This document shows positions 35,527 through 45,859 of a stretch of 45,859 nt of DNA, piece after piece. Made by a program: the position numbers and the translations under genes. Within the stretch, counting starts at the first letter, position 1; each line of letters opens with the position of its first letter. Source of the DNA: Streptomyces sp. WAC 04229. GTDB lineage: Bacteria; Actinomycetota; Actinomycetes; Streptomycetales; Streptomycetaceae. Below the pieces are notes generated by a model that made no database searches, was not told where the DNA came from, and saw only the letters and a list, made by a program, of their open reading frames with translations. The stretch covers positions 1 to 45,859 of the forward strand of contig NZ_QHJH01000044.1 of the NCBI RefSeq assembly GCF_003947455.1, read 5' to 3'.

Positions 35527-35961
35527 ATGGCGCGCGGTGTCGAATCGATCCGGCGGACCGCACTCGGTGCCGTCGGCGCCGTCCTGCTGGTGATCGGCGT
35601 CGCCCTCCTGGTGCTGCCCGGCCCGGGCCTGCTGCTCGTCTTCGCGGGGGTGCTGCTGCTCTCGCGCGCGATCCCGGCGCTGGACCGGTTCGTCGCCCCC
35701 GCCCGGGCGCGGGCGATGCGCGCCGCCGAGGAGAGTGTCTCCTCCCGCTGGCGGATCGCCGGGGCCGTGCTCGTGGGCCTGTTCCTCCTCGCCGCCGGCG
35801 TGGTGTGGGGCCTCTTCCCCGAGCTGCCGTTCTCCGGGTGGGCCACCGGGGCGAGCCTGATCATCTCCGGCTGCGTCCTCTTCGCCCTGCTCGTGTGGAG
35901 TCACCGCCGCGTCCGGGCGCAGCGCCGGGAGCCGGAGCCTCCCGGGGACCGCGCGCGTTGA
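35527..35961 (+). CDS. PGPGW-type small membrane protein
   Basis: 144 residues from ATG 35527 (GGGAGAG upstream); a TTG at 35467 would add 20 residues with no ribosome site. Two hydrophobic regions each hold about two helices: AVGAVLLVIGVALLVLPGPG followed by LLLVFAGVLLLS, and AGAVLVGLFLLAAGVVWGLF followed by GASLIISGCVLFALLVW. The VLPGPG element is the signature of the actinobacterial PGPGW membrane family, of unknown function. The next gene's -35 element overlaps its stop codon. Confidence 0.78.
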   Translation: MARGVESIRRTALGAVGAVLLVIGVALLVLPGPGLLLVFAGVLLLSRAIPALDRFVAPARARAMRAAEESVSSRWRIAGAVLVGLFLLAAGVVWGLFPELPFSGWATGASLIISGCVLFALLVWSHRRVRAQRREPEPPGDRAR

Positions 35962-36006
35962 CCAAACGGGACAGCGTTCCGTATATTAAACGGGACATTG
36001 TTTCGT
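35958..36006 (+). promoter_or_regulatory. Promoter with two TetR-like operators
   Basis: TTGACC (35958-35963), an 18-bp spacer and TATATT (35982-35987) make a good housekeeping-type promoter. Two similar palindromes flank the -10: ACGGGAC-AGC-GTTCCGT (35966-35982, in the spacer) and ACGGGAC-ATT-GTTTCGT (35990-36006, over the start-point region), 24 bp apart. The 7-3-7 symmetry is typical of TetR-family operators. No TetR gene is present in the window. Confidence 0.7.
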
Positions 36007-36032
36007 TTCCTGCGCGCGAAGGACACCTCACC

Positions 36033-36968
36033 GTGCACGCCACACTTCCCACGCCCGTGCTCTCCGTCGCCCCGGTCACACTGCCCGCCCCCGGCCGCGC
36101 CGTGGACCTCCAGGTCCGGGTCTCCGCACCCGTCACCGGCGGCGAGCTGCCGATCGTGCTCCTCTCGCACGGACAGGGCCGCTCGAACCACCTCTCCTCC
36201 CTCGACGGATACGCGCCCCTCGCCCACTACTGGGCGGCCCACGGCTTCGTCGTGATCCAGCCGACCCACCTCAGCTCCCGGAGCCTCGGCCTGGACCCCG
36301 GCACCCCCGGCGCACCCCTCTTCTGGCGCTCCCGCGCCGAGGACATGACGCACATCCTCGACCGGCTCGACATCCTGGAGGAGGCGGTTCCCCAGCTCTC
36401 CGGCCGGCTGGACCGGGACCGCGTCGCCGTGGCAGGACACTCGATGGGCGGACACACCCCGAGCCTGCTGCTGGGCGCCCGGCTCACCGACCCGGACGAC
36501 GGCAGGGAGGTGGACCTGACCGAACCCCGCATCAAGGCGGGCGTCCTGCTGGCGGCGCCCGGCCGGGGCGGCGACGCCCTCAGCGGGTGGGCGGCGGCGA
36601 ACCTGCCGTTCCTGCTGGCCACGGACTTCTCCACGATGACGGCACCCGCGCTCGTGGTCGCCGGCGACAAGGACGACTCGCCCCACCTGACGGTCGGCGG
36701 GCCCGAGTGGCACGCCGACCCCTACACCCTCGCCCCGGGCCCCAGGTCCCTGCTCACCCTCTTCGACGCGGAACACGGGCTCGGCGGGATCGCCGGATAC
36801 GACGTCGCCGAGACCACCGACGAGAACCCCGGGCGGGTGGCCGCGGTGCAGCGGCTCACCTGGGCCTACCTGCGCGGCGCGCTGTACGCGGGGGACACGG
36901 CCTGGCGGGCGGCGGGCGAGGAGCTGACGGCCGGACCGAACCCGTCCGCGCGCCTCGAGTCCAAGTAG
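36033..36968 (+). CDS. Alpha/beta hydrolase (chlorophyllase/PAF-AH-like)
   Basis: 311 residues from GTG 36033 with GAAGGA at 36018-36023. The oxyanion-region strand LPIVLLSHGQGRSN is followed by the nucleophile elbow VAVAGHSMGGHTPS (Ser about 135), a conserved loop GVLLAAPGRGGDAL and an acid/His end region (VAGDKDDSP; DAEHGLGG). No signal peptide, so probably cytoplasmic. It resembles actinobacterial chlorophyllase-like esterases; the natural ester is unknown. Expression is probably induced by a small molecule through the TetR-like operators in front of it. Confidence 0.82.
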   Translation: MHATLPTPVLSVAPVTLPAPGRAVDLQVRVSAPVTGGELPIVLLSHGQGRSNHLSSLDGYAPLAHYWAAHGFVVIQPTHLSSRSLGLDPGTPGAPLFWRSRAEDMTHILDRLDILEEAVPQLSGRLDRDRVAVAGHSMGGHTPSLLLGARLTDPDDGREVDLTEPRIKAGVLLAAPGRGGDALSGWAAANLPFLLATDFSTMTAPALVVAGDKDDSPHLTVGGPEWHADPYTLAPGPRSLLTLFDAEHGLGGIAGYDVAETTDENPGRVAAVQRLTWAYLRGALYAGDTAWRAAGEELTAGPNPSARLESK

Positions 36969-37146
36969 TTCCCCCAACCACGCGGCGGGGCAGCCCACTT
37001 CGAGCGCCGGGAACTTTGAACACATCGATGACAAAGTATGGACATGCCAAGCGGAAGTCTCCTACCTTTGCGGCGGAACCACCGTCCTGCCGCTCATGAC
37101 CGGAGCGATTTCCGGCACGGTCCGGTCCCCACCCACTGGAGGACCA

Positions 37147-40100
37147 ATGCCCCCACGGCTGTTCTCGCGCGCCCGAAGACACCTCATCCTCCTGCTGGCG
37201 TCAGCAGTGTCCGTCGGCGGCGTCCTGGCGGCCCCGGCGTCTTCCGCCGCCCCGGCTGACATCCCGCCGCAGGAACCCGGGGTCACCATGCGGGTGTTCG
37301 ACGTCCAGACGCCCCTGAACGAGCTGTGCACCCTCAAACCGGGCCAGACCCCCAACCACGACAAGCTGATGCCGACGGTCGACTGGTCCAGTACGGCCGA
37401 CTTCGGCGGCATCGCCGACAACTTCGTGACGGAGGCGTCCGGTTACCTCGTCGCCCCCCGCGACGGCACCTACGCGTTCCGGCTGGTCAGCGACGACGGC
37501 TCCCGGCTCACGCTGGACGGCACCACGGTGATCGACCACGACGGCCTGCACGGCGCCGAGCCGAAGGACGGCACGGTCGAACTCACCGCCGGCGCGCACC
37601 CGCTGCGCGTCGAGCACTTCGACCGCGGCGGTGGCCAGCAGCTGCAACTGTCCTGGATACCGCCGGGCGAGAGCGGCTTCAGCGTCGTGCCGCAGGAGGC
37701 GCTGAGCACCGACGCCGGGGTGGTCCGGGTGACGGCGCCGGGCCGCAAGGAGTGCGAGGCGGGCACCGACACCCCCGGCGACGGCCTGCCGCTGAACTCG
37801 GTACGCCCCGACCTCACCCTCACCGACCTGCGCCCCGAGGGGTTCGAGCCCCAGGTCAGCGGCATGGACTGGCTGCCCGACGGGCGTCTCGCGATCAGCA
37901 CCTGGGGCGGCACCGACAACGTTGCCGGGGAGGTGTACCTCCTCGACAACGTCACCGGCGCGACCAGCCGCGACAAGGTCACCGTCAAGAAGGTGGCCGA
38001 GGGGCTGCGCGAGCCGATGGGCATCAAGTACGTCGACGGCGCGCTCTACGTGTCGCAGAAGCACGAACTCACCCGGCTGGTCGACGAGGACGGCGACGAG
38101 GTGGCCGACGAGTACCGCACGGTCGCCACCTGGCCGTACGGCGGCAACTTCCACGAATTCGCCTTCGGGCTGCTCTACCGCGACGGGTACTTCTACGTGA
38201 ACCTCTCCGTCGCCATCGACCTGGGCGGCGCGACCACCACACCGCAGCCCGCGCCGGGCCGCGGGACGACGTACAAGGTCAGCAAGAAGACCGGGAAGAT
38301 CAGCCCGGTCGCGGGCGGGCTGCGCACGCCCAACGGCATCGGCTGGGGCCCCGGCGGCGACCTGTTCGCCACCGACAACCAGGGCGGATGGCTGCCGTCC
38401 TCGAAGCTCGTCCACGTCAAGCAGGACCGCTTCTTCAACCACTACACCGACCCCGCGGGCCCCTTCGAGAAGTCCCCGGTCACCGAGCCGGTGCTGTGGC
38501 TGCCGCAGAACGAGATCGGCAACTCGCCCTCCACGCCGCTGTACGTGAGCAAGGGCACCTTCGCCGGTCAGATGCTGATCGGCGACGTCACCTACGGCGG
38601 CCTCCAGCGCGCCTACCTGGAGAAGGTGAGGGGCCAGTACCAGGGCGCCGTCTTCCGCTACACCCAGGGCCTGGAGGCCGGGGTCAACCGGATCTCCGTC
38701 GGCCCCGACGGCGCGGTCTACGCCGGCGGGCTGGGCGCGGACGGCAACTGGGGGCAGGAGGGCAAGCTGAAGTTCGGTCTGCAGAAGCTGACGCCGAACG
38801 GCGGCAACACCTTCGACATACAGAAGATGCGGGCCGTACCGGGCGGCTTCGACCTCACGTACACCCAGCCGGTCTCCGAGGAGACCGCCGCGGAACTCGC
38901 CGACCGCTACCAGGTCGAGCAGTGGGGCTACACGCCGACCGCCGACTACGGCGGCCCGAAGATCGCCGAGGAGGAGCTGGCCGTGCGTTCGGCGACCCTC
39001 TCCGGCGACGGGCGGACCGTGCGGCTGCGGCTGGACGGGCTCAAGCCGGACCGCGTGGTGCACGTGCGCTCCCCGCGGCCCTTCAGCTCGGAGTCCGGTG
39101 AGGCGCTGTGGAGCACCGAGGCCTGGTACACGCTCAACGAGATGCCCGGCAAGCAGCCCCCGCCGGCCACCCTGTACGAGGCCGAGGAGGCGCGCCTGAC
39201 GGGCAAGGCCGGCATCAACACCGACCACGCCGGCTACTCCGGAAGCGGGTTCGTCGACCGCTACGCCACCGAGGGCGAGGTGGCCACGACGTTCGACGTG
39301 ACCGTCCCGAAGTCGGGCACCTACGACGTGGGCCTGCGCTACTCCAACGGCCCGGACCCCTTCGAGGGCACCAAGTCGCTGTCCCTGTACGCCAACGGGA
39401 AGAAGGTGCGGCAGACGCGGCTCGACTCCACCGGGGACTGGGACACCTGGTCCACGCGCACCGAACGGCTGAAGCTGCGCGCGGGCCACAACACGGTGTC
39501 CTACCGGTACGACGCCGGGGACACCGGCCACGTCAACCTCGACCTGGTGACCGTGCACCCGCGGGGCGCCCGCGTCGCCCTGTTCGACGGCACCGCGGCC
39601 TCGCAGGAGCAGTGGCAGCACACGGACGGGCGGCGGGTGGCCTGGCCGCTCGCCGAGGAGAGGTCGATGGAGGTGTGCTGCGGTGACATCCGCACCAAGG
39701 ACGCCTACCAGGACTTCAAGCTGCACGTGGAGTTCCGCGTCCCGCTGCTGCCGCCCGAGGTGACCGGACAGGACCGCGGCAACAGCGGCATCTTCCTCCA
39801 GGACCGCTACGAGCTGCAGATCCTCGACTCCTACGGTGACACCACCCTGGACACCAACGAGGCAGGTGCGATCTATCTCAAGAAGGCGCCCGACACCAAC
39901 GCGGCCGCGGCCCCGGAGACCTGGCAGACGTACGACGTCGTCTTCCGTGCCGCCCGCTTCGACGACAGCGGCCGCAAGACCGCCGACGCGCGGGTGACGG
40001 TGATGTGGAACGGCGAGAAGGTCCACGACGGCATCGTTCTCGACGGGCCCACCGCCTCCGGCCGGGCCGAGACACCGGCGGCCGGGGCGATCCGGTTGCA

Positions 40101-40155
40101 GGACCACGGGAACAAGGTCCGCTTCCGGAACATCCGGGTGGAACCGCTCACCTGA
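37147..40155 (+). CDS. Large secreted PA14 / sorbosone-dehydrogenase-like / CBM / DUF1080 protein
   Basis: 1002 residues from ATG 37147 (GGAGGA at 37138-37143). Signal peptide 1-35 ([20 protein letters not shown]). Residues about 75-175 form a PA14 carbohydrate-binding domain ([20 protein letters not shown]). About 218-585 is a PQQ-type glucose/sorbosone dehydrogenase-like beta-propeller ([36 protein letters not shown]). About 674-800 is a CBM6/35-type module ([30 protein letters not shown]). About 809-1002 is a DUF1080 (3-keto-disaccharide hydrolase-like) jelly roll ([28 protein letters not shown]). It is probably an extracellular sugar-acting protein; the enzymatic activity is inferred from the domains only. 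Confidence 0.85.
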   Translation: MPPRLFSRARRHLILLLASAVSVGGVLAAPASSAAPADIPPQEPGVTMRVFDVQTPLNELCTLKPGQTPNHDKLMPTVDWSSTADFGGIADNFVTEASGYLVAPRDGTYAFRLVSDDGSRLTLDGTTVIDHDGLHGAEPKDGTVELTAGAHPLRVEHFDRGGGQQLQLSWIPPGESGFSVVPQEALSTDAGVVRVTAPGRKECEAGTDTPGDGLPLNSVRPDLTLTDLRPEGFEPQVSGMDWLPDGRLAISTWGGTDNVAGEVYLLDNVTGATSRDKVTVKKVAEGLREPMGIKYVDGALYVSQKHELTRLVDEDGDEVADEYRTVATWPYGGNFHEFAFGLLYRDGYFYVNLSVAIDLGGATTTPQPAPGRGTTYKVSKKTGKISPVAGGLRTPNGIGWGPGGDLFATDNQGGWLPSSKLVHVKQDRFFNHYTDPAGPFEKSPVTEPVLWLPQNEIGNSPSTPLYVSKGTFAGQMLIGDVTYGGLQRAYLEKVRGQYQGAVFRYTQGLEAGVNRISVGPDGAVYAGGLGADGNWGQEGKLKFGLQKLTPNGGNTFDIQKMRAVPGGFDLTYTQPVSEETAAELADRYQVEQWGYTPTADYGGPKIAEEELAVRSATLSGDGRTVRLRLDGLKPDRVVHVRSPRPFSSESGEALWSTEAWYTLNEMPGKQPPPATLYEAEEARLTGKAGINTDHAGYSGSGFVDRYATEGEVATTFDVTVPKSGTYDVGLRYSNGPDPFEGTKSLSLYANGKKVRQTRLDSTGDWDTWSTRTERLKLRAGHNTVSYRYDAGDTGHVNLDLVTVHPRGARVALFDGTAASQEQWQHTDGRRVAWPLAEERSMEVCCGDIRTKDAYQDFKLHVEFRVPLLPPEVTGQDRGNSGIFLQDRYELQILDSYGDTTLDTNEAGAIYLKKAPDTNAAAAPETWQTYDVVFRAARFDDSGRKTADARVTVMWNGEKVHDGIVLDGPTASGRAETPAAGAIRLQDHGNKVRFRNIRVEPLT

Positions 40156-40165
40156 CCGGCGAGCG

Positions 40166-40195
40166 CGCGGGGCGGCCCCTGACGGCCGCCCCGCG
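40166..40195. terminator. Terminator hairpin
   Basis: CGCGGGGCGGCC (40166-40177), a 6-nt loop and the exact complement to 40195, 11 bp after the stop of the large secreted protein. Confidence 0.75.
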
Positions 40196-40270
40196 TCTCC
40201 CGCTCCGGGCCGGAGGCCATCGCTCGGTAGGGTGAGTGGCCGAGGCCCTGCACATCGAACAAGGAGCGGC

Positions 40271-41101
40271 ATGAGCGAGCCGGCGTCCATCGCCCTGCAA
40301 CTGGAGATCGCCCGGGAACTCGAGGTCGCGGAGACCTTCGACGCCGACCGGGAGATCGAACGCCGGGTGGCCTTCCTGGCCGAACGGCTGACCTCCACCG
40401 GGCTGCGGTCCCTCGTGCTCGGCATCAGCGGGGGTGTCGACTCCACCACCGCGGGCCGGCTGTGCCAGCTCGCCGTGGAGCGGGCCCGGGCCGCGGGCCA
40501 CGAGGCGCGCTTCTACGCCATGCGGCTGCCGCACGGCGTCCAGGCCGACGAGCACCACGCCCAGCTCGCGCTCTCCTTCATCCAGGCGGACCAGGTGCTG
40601 ACCGTCGACATCCGGCCCGCGAGCGACGCGGCGCTCGACGCCCTGCTCGCCGCCGACGTGACGTTCCGCGACGACCACCACCAGGACTTCGTGCACGGGA
40701 ACATCAAGGCCCGGCAGCGCATGATCGCCCAGTACGCGGTGGCCGGGGCGCACCAGGGCCTGGTCGTCGGCACCGACCACGCGGCCGAGGCGGTCTCCGG
40801 CTTCTTCACCAAGTTCGGCGACGGCGCCGCCGACCTGGTACCGCTGACCGGTCTCACCAAGCGCCGTGTGCGCGCCCTGGCGGACCGGCTGGGGGCGCCC
40901 GCCGAGCTGGTGGGCAAGGTGCCGACGGCCGACCTGGAGTCCCTCGACCCCGGCAAGGCCGACGAGGAGGCCCTCGGCGTCACCTACGAGGAGATCGACG
41001 ACTTCCTGGAGGGCAAGCGGGTCAAGGACGAGGCCTTCCAGAGGATCGTCACCCGCTACCGGCAGACCGACCACAAGCGCAGGCTGCCGATCGCGCCCTG
41101 A
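40271..41101 (+). CDS. nadE: NH3-dependent NAD synthetase
   Basis: 276 residues from ATG 40271 (AAGGAG directly upstream). It catalyses ATP-dependent amidation of nicotinate adenine dinucleotide to NAD. The PP-loop [15 protein letters not shown] is intact, and the dimer and active-site elements [29 protein letters not shown] and [21 protein letters not shown] are all canonical. The length matches the ammonia-using short form (no glutaminase domain). Cytoplasmic housekeeping enzyme. The last residues HKRRLPIAP fit the E. coli-type end. Confidence 0.96.
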   Translation: MSEPASIALQLEIARELEVAETFDADREIERRVAFLAERLTSTGLRSLVLGISGGVDSTTAGRLCQLAVERARAAGHEARFYAMRLPHGVQADEHHAQLALSFIQADQVLTVDIRPASDAALDALLAADVTFRDDHHQDFVHGNIKARQRMIAQYAVAGAHQGLVVGTDHAAEAVSGFFTKFGDGAADLVPLTGLTKRRVRALADRLGAPAELVGKVPTADLESLDPGKADEEALGVTYEEIDDFLEGKRVKDEAFQRIVTRYRQTDHKRRLPIAP

Positions 41102-41345
41102 GACAGCCCGCCGCCTGCGCCGATCACTCGGACGGAGCACTGCGGGTGGTCCGGCTGATTCCGCGCACCCCGGTGCTCGACGTCGTCCACCCGCAGGCGT
41201 GGGAGGAAACGTACGGCACCCGCGTACGAGGTGACCACCCGTCACGCTTGTCCCTTATGTGCGGTTTGTCGGAAGCGACCTTAGTCTGTCCGAGCAGAGG
41301 CTCGAACAGTCGACAGCCGGTCATGCCGGCGGAAGGTGAGCTTCC

Positions 41346-42191
41346 ATGGCTGAGCGGCTCAAAAGACACGGTCTGATCGGTGAGGTGTCGGCCGAATTCG
41401 CCGGCACGATGATCCTCATCCTCTTCGGCTGCGGCGTGGTCGCCCAGGTCGCGGCGGGCGGTGCCCTCACCGACCCCGCCGGCGGCCTCGGGGACCACGA
41501 CAGCATCGCCTGGGCGTGGGGCTTCGGTGTCACGCTCGGCGTCTACGTGGCGGCCCGGCTGAGCGGCGCCCACCTCAACCCGGCGGTGACCCTCGCCCTC
41601 GCCACCTTCAAGGGCTTCCCCTGGCGCAAGGTGCTCCCGTACGCGCTGGCCCAGACGGCGGGCGCCTTCGTGGCGGCGCTCATCGTCCGCTGGAACTACA
41701 GCGAGGCCCTGGCGAAGGCCGACCCCGGGCACACCATCAAGACGCAGACGGTGTTCTCCACGCTTCCCGCCAACGGCAACCCGGCGCTCCCGGTGCACGA
41801 GTGGGGCGCGTTCCGCGACCAGGTCATCGGCACCGCCATCCTGCTGCTGCTGATCCTGGCCGTCACGGACATGCTGAACACCCCGCCGGGCGCGAACCTG
41901 GGCGCCTTCATCATCGGCCTGATCGTGGTCGCGATCGGCATGGCCTACGGCACCAACGCCGGCTACGCCATCAACCCGGCCCGTGACTTCGGCCCCCGGC
42001 TGGCCAGCTTCCTCACCGGGTACGGGGGCGCGTGGCGAGATCAGTACGGGAATCTGTACTTCTGGGTGCCGATCCTCGGTCCGCTGATCGGAGGCGTCCT
42101 CGGCGCCGGTCTGTACAAGGTCTTCGTCGGCCGGTTCCTGCCGACCGCCGAGCCCGAACCGCCGGGGCGTGTCCCGGCATCAGAAGGCTGA
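41346..42191 (+). CDS. glpF: Glycerol uptake facilitator (MIP/aquaglyceroporin)
   Basis: 281 residues from ATG 41346 with GGAAGGTGAG upstream. Six membrane helices and both NPA half-helices are present: [18 protein letters not shown] and [18 protein letters not shown]. The Asp after the second NPAR and the long second half favour glycerol over water transport. It is followed 25 bp later by glpK, so the two form an uptake and trapping operon. The 244 bp in front show no obvious palindromic operator, and no GylR-type regulator gene is adjacent. Confidence 0.93.
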   Translation: MAERLKRHGLIGEVSAEFAGTMILILFGCGVVAQVAAGGALTDPAGGLGDHDSIAWAWGFGVTLGVYVAARLSGAHLNPAVTLALATFKGFPWRKVLPYALAQTAGAFVAALIVRWNYSEALAKADPGHTIKTQTVFSTLPANGNPALPVHEWGAFRDQVIGTAILLLLILAVTDMLNTPPGANLGAFIIGLIVVAIGMAYGTNAGYAINPARDFGPRLASFLTGYGGAWRDQYGNLYFWVPILGPLIGGVLGAGLYKVFVGRFLPTAEPEPPGRVPASEG

Positions 42192-42216
42192 CACCGGCCG
42201 GAGAGGCGGCACAACC

Positions 42217-43740
<1,524 letters not shown>

Positions 43741-43747
43741 GCACGGT

Positions 43748-43761
43748 CGCGGGTTCCCGCG
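43748..43761. terminator. Small hairpin after glpK
   Basis: CGCGGG-TT-CCCGCG is a perfect but short inverted repeat 8 bp after the glpK stop. It could be a weak terminator. Confidence 0.35.
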
Positions 43762-43810
43762 GAGACCCTCACTCCCGGGGACGGCGGGGCTTGCCCATAG
43801 GGTGACCCCC

Positions 43811-44917
43811 ATGTCTGCCAGATTGAGTTCCGCGAGGACCCGCGCCGCGCTGCGCACCGGCGCCCGCGTCTCTGCCGAGTTGCTGATCGTACTCGTCATG
43901 CTCGCGGTGGCCCTGTGGCTCCTCGGCCGCATGTGGTCGATCGTGTGGCCCCTGATAGTCGGTCTGCTCCTGACCACGCTGACCTGGCCCGCGGCCCGTT
44001 TCCTGCGCCGGCACGGCTGGCGCCCCGCGCTCGCCGCGGCGACGGTCACCGTCGGGTTCCTGCTGGCCCTCCTCGGCATCGGGGCGCTGATCGCGGTACC
44101 GATGTCGTCCCAGACCGGGGAGTTGACCGACGGTGTGGTCGAGGGCATCGAGCGGCTGCGCGAGTGGGCCGCCGGTCCGCCGCTGAACATCGGCGACGAT
44201 CAGATCACGGGTGCGCTCGACTCGGCCATGGCCCGCCTCCAGGACAGCGTCGGCAGCGTGGTGACCGCCGTGACCACGGGGGTGAGCGCCGTGGTCAACG
44301 GTCTGATCACCGCGGTGCTGGGCCTCTTCCTGATGTTCTTCTTCCTCAAGGACGGACCGCGGTTCCTGCCGTGGCTCACCCGTCAGCTGCCCGGCCGGCT
44401 GGCCGGCGACGTCCCGGCCGTGGCCCTGCGTGCCTGGGAGACCCTGGGCTCCTTCGTCCGCTCGCAGGCACTGGTGGGCCTGCTCGACGCGGTCTTCATC
44501 GGACTCGGCCTGTGGATCCTGGGTGTGCCCCTGGTCCTGCCGCTGGCGGTGCTGACGTTCGTGTCCGCGTTCGTCCCCATCGTGGGCGCCCTGTTCGCGG
44601 GCTTCGTCGCGGTGCTCATCGCGCTGGTGTCCAACGGGCTGACGGACGCGCTGCTCGTGCTGGCGATCATCGTCGTCGTACAGCAGTTGGAGGGCAACGT
44701 GTTCCAGCCCATCATCCAGAGCCGCGGCCTCGGTCTGCACGCGGCGGTGATCCTGCTGGCGGTGACGCTGGGCGGCAGCCTGGCCGGGATCGTGGGCAGT
44801 CTGCTCGCGGTGCCGATCGCGGCGCTGATCGCGGTGGTCTGGAACTACGTGCGCGAGCAACTCGTCGAACCACCGGAGGAACCCGCTCAGGCACCGGCGG
44901 CGCCTGCGGGGGCCTGA
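43811..44917 (+). CDS. AI-2E family transporter (PerM/TqsA-like permease)
   Basis: 368 residues from ATG 43811 (AGGGTG upstream; GTG 43802 is an alternative). About eight membrane helices in the family's pattern: two or three N-terminal (LIVLVMLAVALWLLGRMW), a long extracytoplasmic amphipathic segment (about 95-150), then a C-terminal block with the conserved FFFLKDG, ALVGLLDAVFIGLGLWILGV and QQLEGNVFQPIIQSR motifs. Members export small molecules or act as Na+/H+ antiporters; the substrate is unknown here. C-terminal tail Pro/Ala-rich. Confidence 0.9.
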   Translation: MSARLSSARTRAALRTGARVSAELLIVLVMLAVALWLLGRMWSIVWPLIVGLLLTTLTWPAARFLRRHGWRPALAAATVTVGFLLALLGIGALIAVPMSSQTGELTDGVVEGIERLREWAAGPPLNIGDDQITGALDSAMARLQDSVGSVVTAVTTGVSAVVNGLITAVLGLFLMFFFLKDGPRFLPWLTRQLPGRLAGDVPAVALRAWETLGSFVRSQALVGLLDAVFIGLGLWILGVPLVLPLAVLTFVSAFVPIVGALFAGFVAVLIALVSNGLTDALLVLAIIVVVQQLEGNVFQPIIQSRGLGLHAAVILLAVTLGGSLAGIVGSLLAVPIAALIAVVWNYVREQLVEPPEEPAQAPAAPAGA

Positions 44918-44991
44918 GCGTCCGGCCGGGCGGGCAGCGGCGGGCGGGAAACCGGTCGCCGCCGCGGCACGGGTGCTGTTGGCTTGCGGTC

Positions 44992-45645
44992 ATGGATCTC
45001 TTCACCAGCTCATGGTCGGCCCTGCGCACGGCCGTCGCCGAGCTCGCCGACGAGGACTTCGCACGGCCGTCCGGCTGCACCGGCTGGCTCGTCCGGGACC
45101 TGGTGTGCCACCTGGTCATCGACGCCCAGGACGTCCTGATCACCCTGGCCACCCCGGCCTCGTCGGAGCCGACCCGGTCCGCGGCGACCTACTGGAACGT
45201 CGTCAAGACCCCCACGGGCGACGACCCGCTGGACGCGCTGACCGTCCGGCTGGCCGCCGCCTACCAGGAGCCGTGGCTGCTCAAGTTCCATCTGGACGAC
45301 GTGGGTTCGGCCGCCGGCCGCGCCGCCGGACTGGCGGACCCCGCCGCCCGCGTGGAGACCCGGGACCAGGTGCTCACGGCGGGCGACTACCTCTCGGCGT
45401 ACGTCCTGGAGTGGACGCTGCACCACCTCGACCTCGTCGCCCGCCTCCCGGACGCGGCCACGCCTCCCGCCGAGGCGCTGTCCGGGGCCCGGGCGCTGCT
45501 GGAGCAGATCGTCGGGGAGGAGTTCCCCCGGTCGTTCGGCGACGCCGACGCGCTGCTGGTGGGCACGGGCCGGCGTGCCCCGACCGCGGCGGAGACGACG
45601 GCACTGAGCGGGCTCGCCGCGCGGCTCCCCTTCGCGCTGGGCTGA
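44992..45645 (+). CDS. Maleylpyruvate isomerase-like mycothiol-dependent protein
   Basis: 217 residues from ATG 44992. It is a DinB-like four-helix protein of the actinobacterial group annotated as mycothiol-dependent maleylpyruvate isomerase N-terminal family. Typical features are the opening SWSALRTAVAELADEDFARP, CTGWLVRDLVCHLVIDAQDV with the metal-ligand His, and EWTLHHLDLVARLPDAA with the His pair. Such proteins use mycothiol in isomerisation or detoxification; the real substrate is unknown. The ribosome site is weak. Confidence 0.78.
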   Translation: MDLFTSSWSALRTAVAELADEDFARPSGCTGWLVRDLVCHLVIDAQDVLITLATPASSEPTRSAATYWNVVKTPTGDDPLDALTVRLAAAYQEPWLLKFHLDDVGSAAGRAAGLADPAARVETRDQVLTAGDYLSAYVLEWTLHHLDLVARLPDAATPPAEALSGARALLEQIVGEEFPRSFGDADALLVGTGRRAPTAAETTALSGLAARLPFALG

Positions 45646-45790
45646 GACGGCGCCGGTACCGCGCCCATCGAGCGGCCGGTCAATCCCGCGGCCCGGTGCG
45701 CCGGCGGGTGGCGTGGAGAGTGCCGAGCAGGTCTAGGGCGATTCGTTTGGATCACTCCCGCTCAGCGAGGTTGCCTGTGATGATGTCCGT

Positions 45791-45859
45791 GTGACTAACC
45801 GCGTCAGCGCTCTGATCTCGGCCTTCGGCGTTCTTGCCAGCACGGTGTTGCTCGCCGGC
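45791..45859 (+). CDS. N-terminus of an exported protein (cut by window edge)
   Basis: From GTG 45791 the frame reads VTNRVSALISAFGVLASTVL and LAG up to the window end, which looks like a signal peptide and possibly the start of a lipobox. Only 23 codons are visible and there is no strong ribosome site (GTGATGATG lies upstream), so this is tentative. Confidence 0.4.
   Translation, partial: MTNRVSALISAFGVLASTVLLAG

Noticed and set aside
41102..41345. Possible regulator or riboswitch in front of glpF
   Set aside because: No coding frame with sensible composition, no recognisable riboswitch core and no clear palindromic operator could be identified.

Overview
The window is high-GC actinobacterial DNA with strong third-position GC, Streptomyces-type ribosome binding sites and many Tat/Sec-exported proteins. 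It is almost certainly a chromosome arm of a Streptomyces related to S. coelicolor. Its centre (about 6.4-32.3 kb) is the gene cluster for the hydroxamate siderophore coelichelin. The three adenylation-domain pocket codes of the giant NRPS read DINYWGGIGK, DFWNVGMVHK and DMENLGLINK, which are the codes I know for formyl-hydroxyornithine, threonine and hydroxyornithine activation in coelichelin synthetase.

Layout. 1-0.8 kb: mobile-element debris, namely the 5' part of an IS481-type transposase cut by the window edge and two decayed IS5-type transposase fragments in opposite orientations. 0.8-6.3 kb: a LysR regulator divergent from a SnoaL-like protein and a cupin, a frameshifted beta-propeller-like pseudogene, a secreted sensor-domain protein, and a divergent membrane-anchored HTH protein. 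6.4-32.3 kb: cch genes. cchJ (esterase, +) stands alone on the left. The genes cchH-cchI (NRPS and ABC half-transporter), cchF-cchG (ferri-siderophore lipoprotein and ABC half-transporter), cchE (importer ATPase) and cchB-cchC-cchD (ornithine monooxygenase and two permeases) all read leftwards, and cchA (formyltransferase) reads rightwards. Near-consensus iron boxes (DmdR/IdeR-type operators) precede cchJ, cchH, cchF, cchE and the cchA/cchB divergent promoter, so the whole set should be derepressed on iron starvation. Between cchJ and cchI lies an unrelated block: a GH88-type unsaturated uronyl hydrolase, a divergent secreted beta-helix protein (a probable polysaccharide-degrading pair) and a 25-codon gene resembling ribosomal protein bL37. 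No mbtH-like gene is visible anywhere in the window.

32.3-45.9 kb: ordinary arm genes. These are a DUF5302 protein, a secreted CocE/NonD-type peptidase, an MBL-fold hydrolase, a PGPGW membrane protein, an alpha/beta hydrolase under a promoter with two TetR-like operators, a large secreted PA14/propeller/CBM/DUF1080 protein, nadE, a glpF-glpK glycerol pair, an AI-2E family permease, a mycothiol-dependent maleylpyruvate isomerase-like protein and the first 23 codons of an exported protein.

How the cch genes work together: CchB hydroxylates the ornithine side-chain nitrogen and CchA formylates it. CchH assembles hfOrn, Thr and hOrn with two epimerisation domains but has no thioesterase. CchF/CchE/CchD/CchC import the ferric complex, and CchJ probably hydrolyses it to release iron. 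The most notable sequence observations are that CchG and CchI carry complementary degenerate nucleotide-binding motifs, as expected for an obligate heterodimer with one live ATP site, and that the last condensation domain of CchH has Leu in place of the second His of its HHxxxDG motif.
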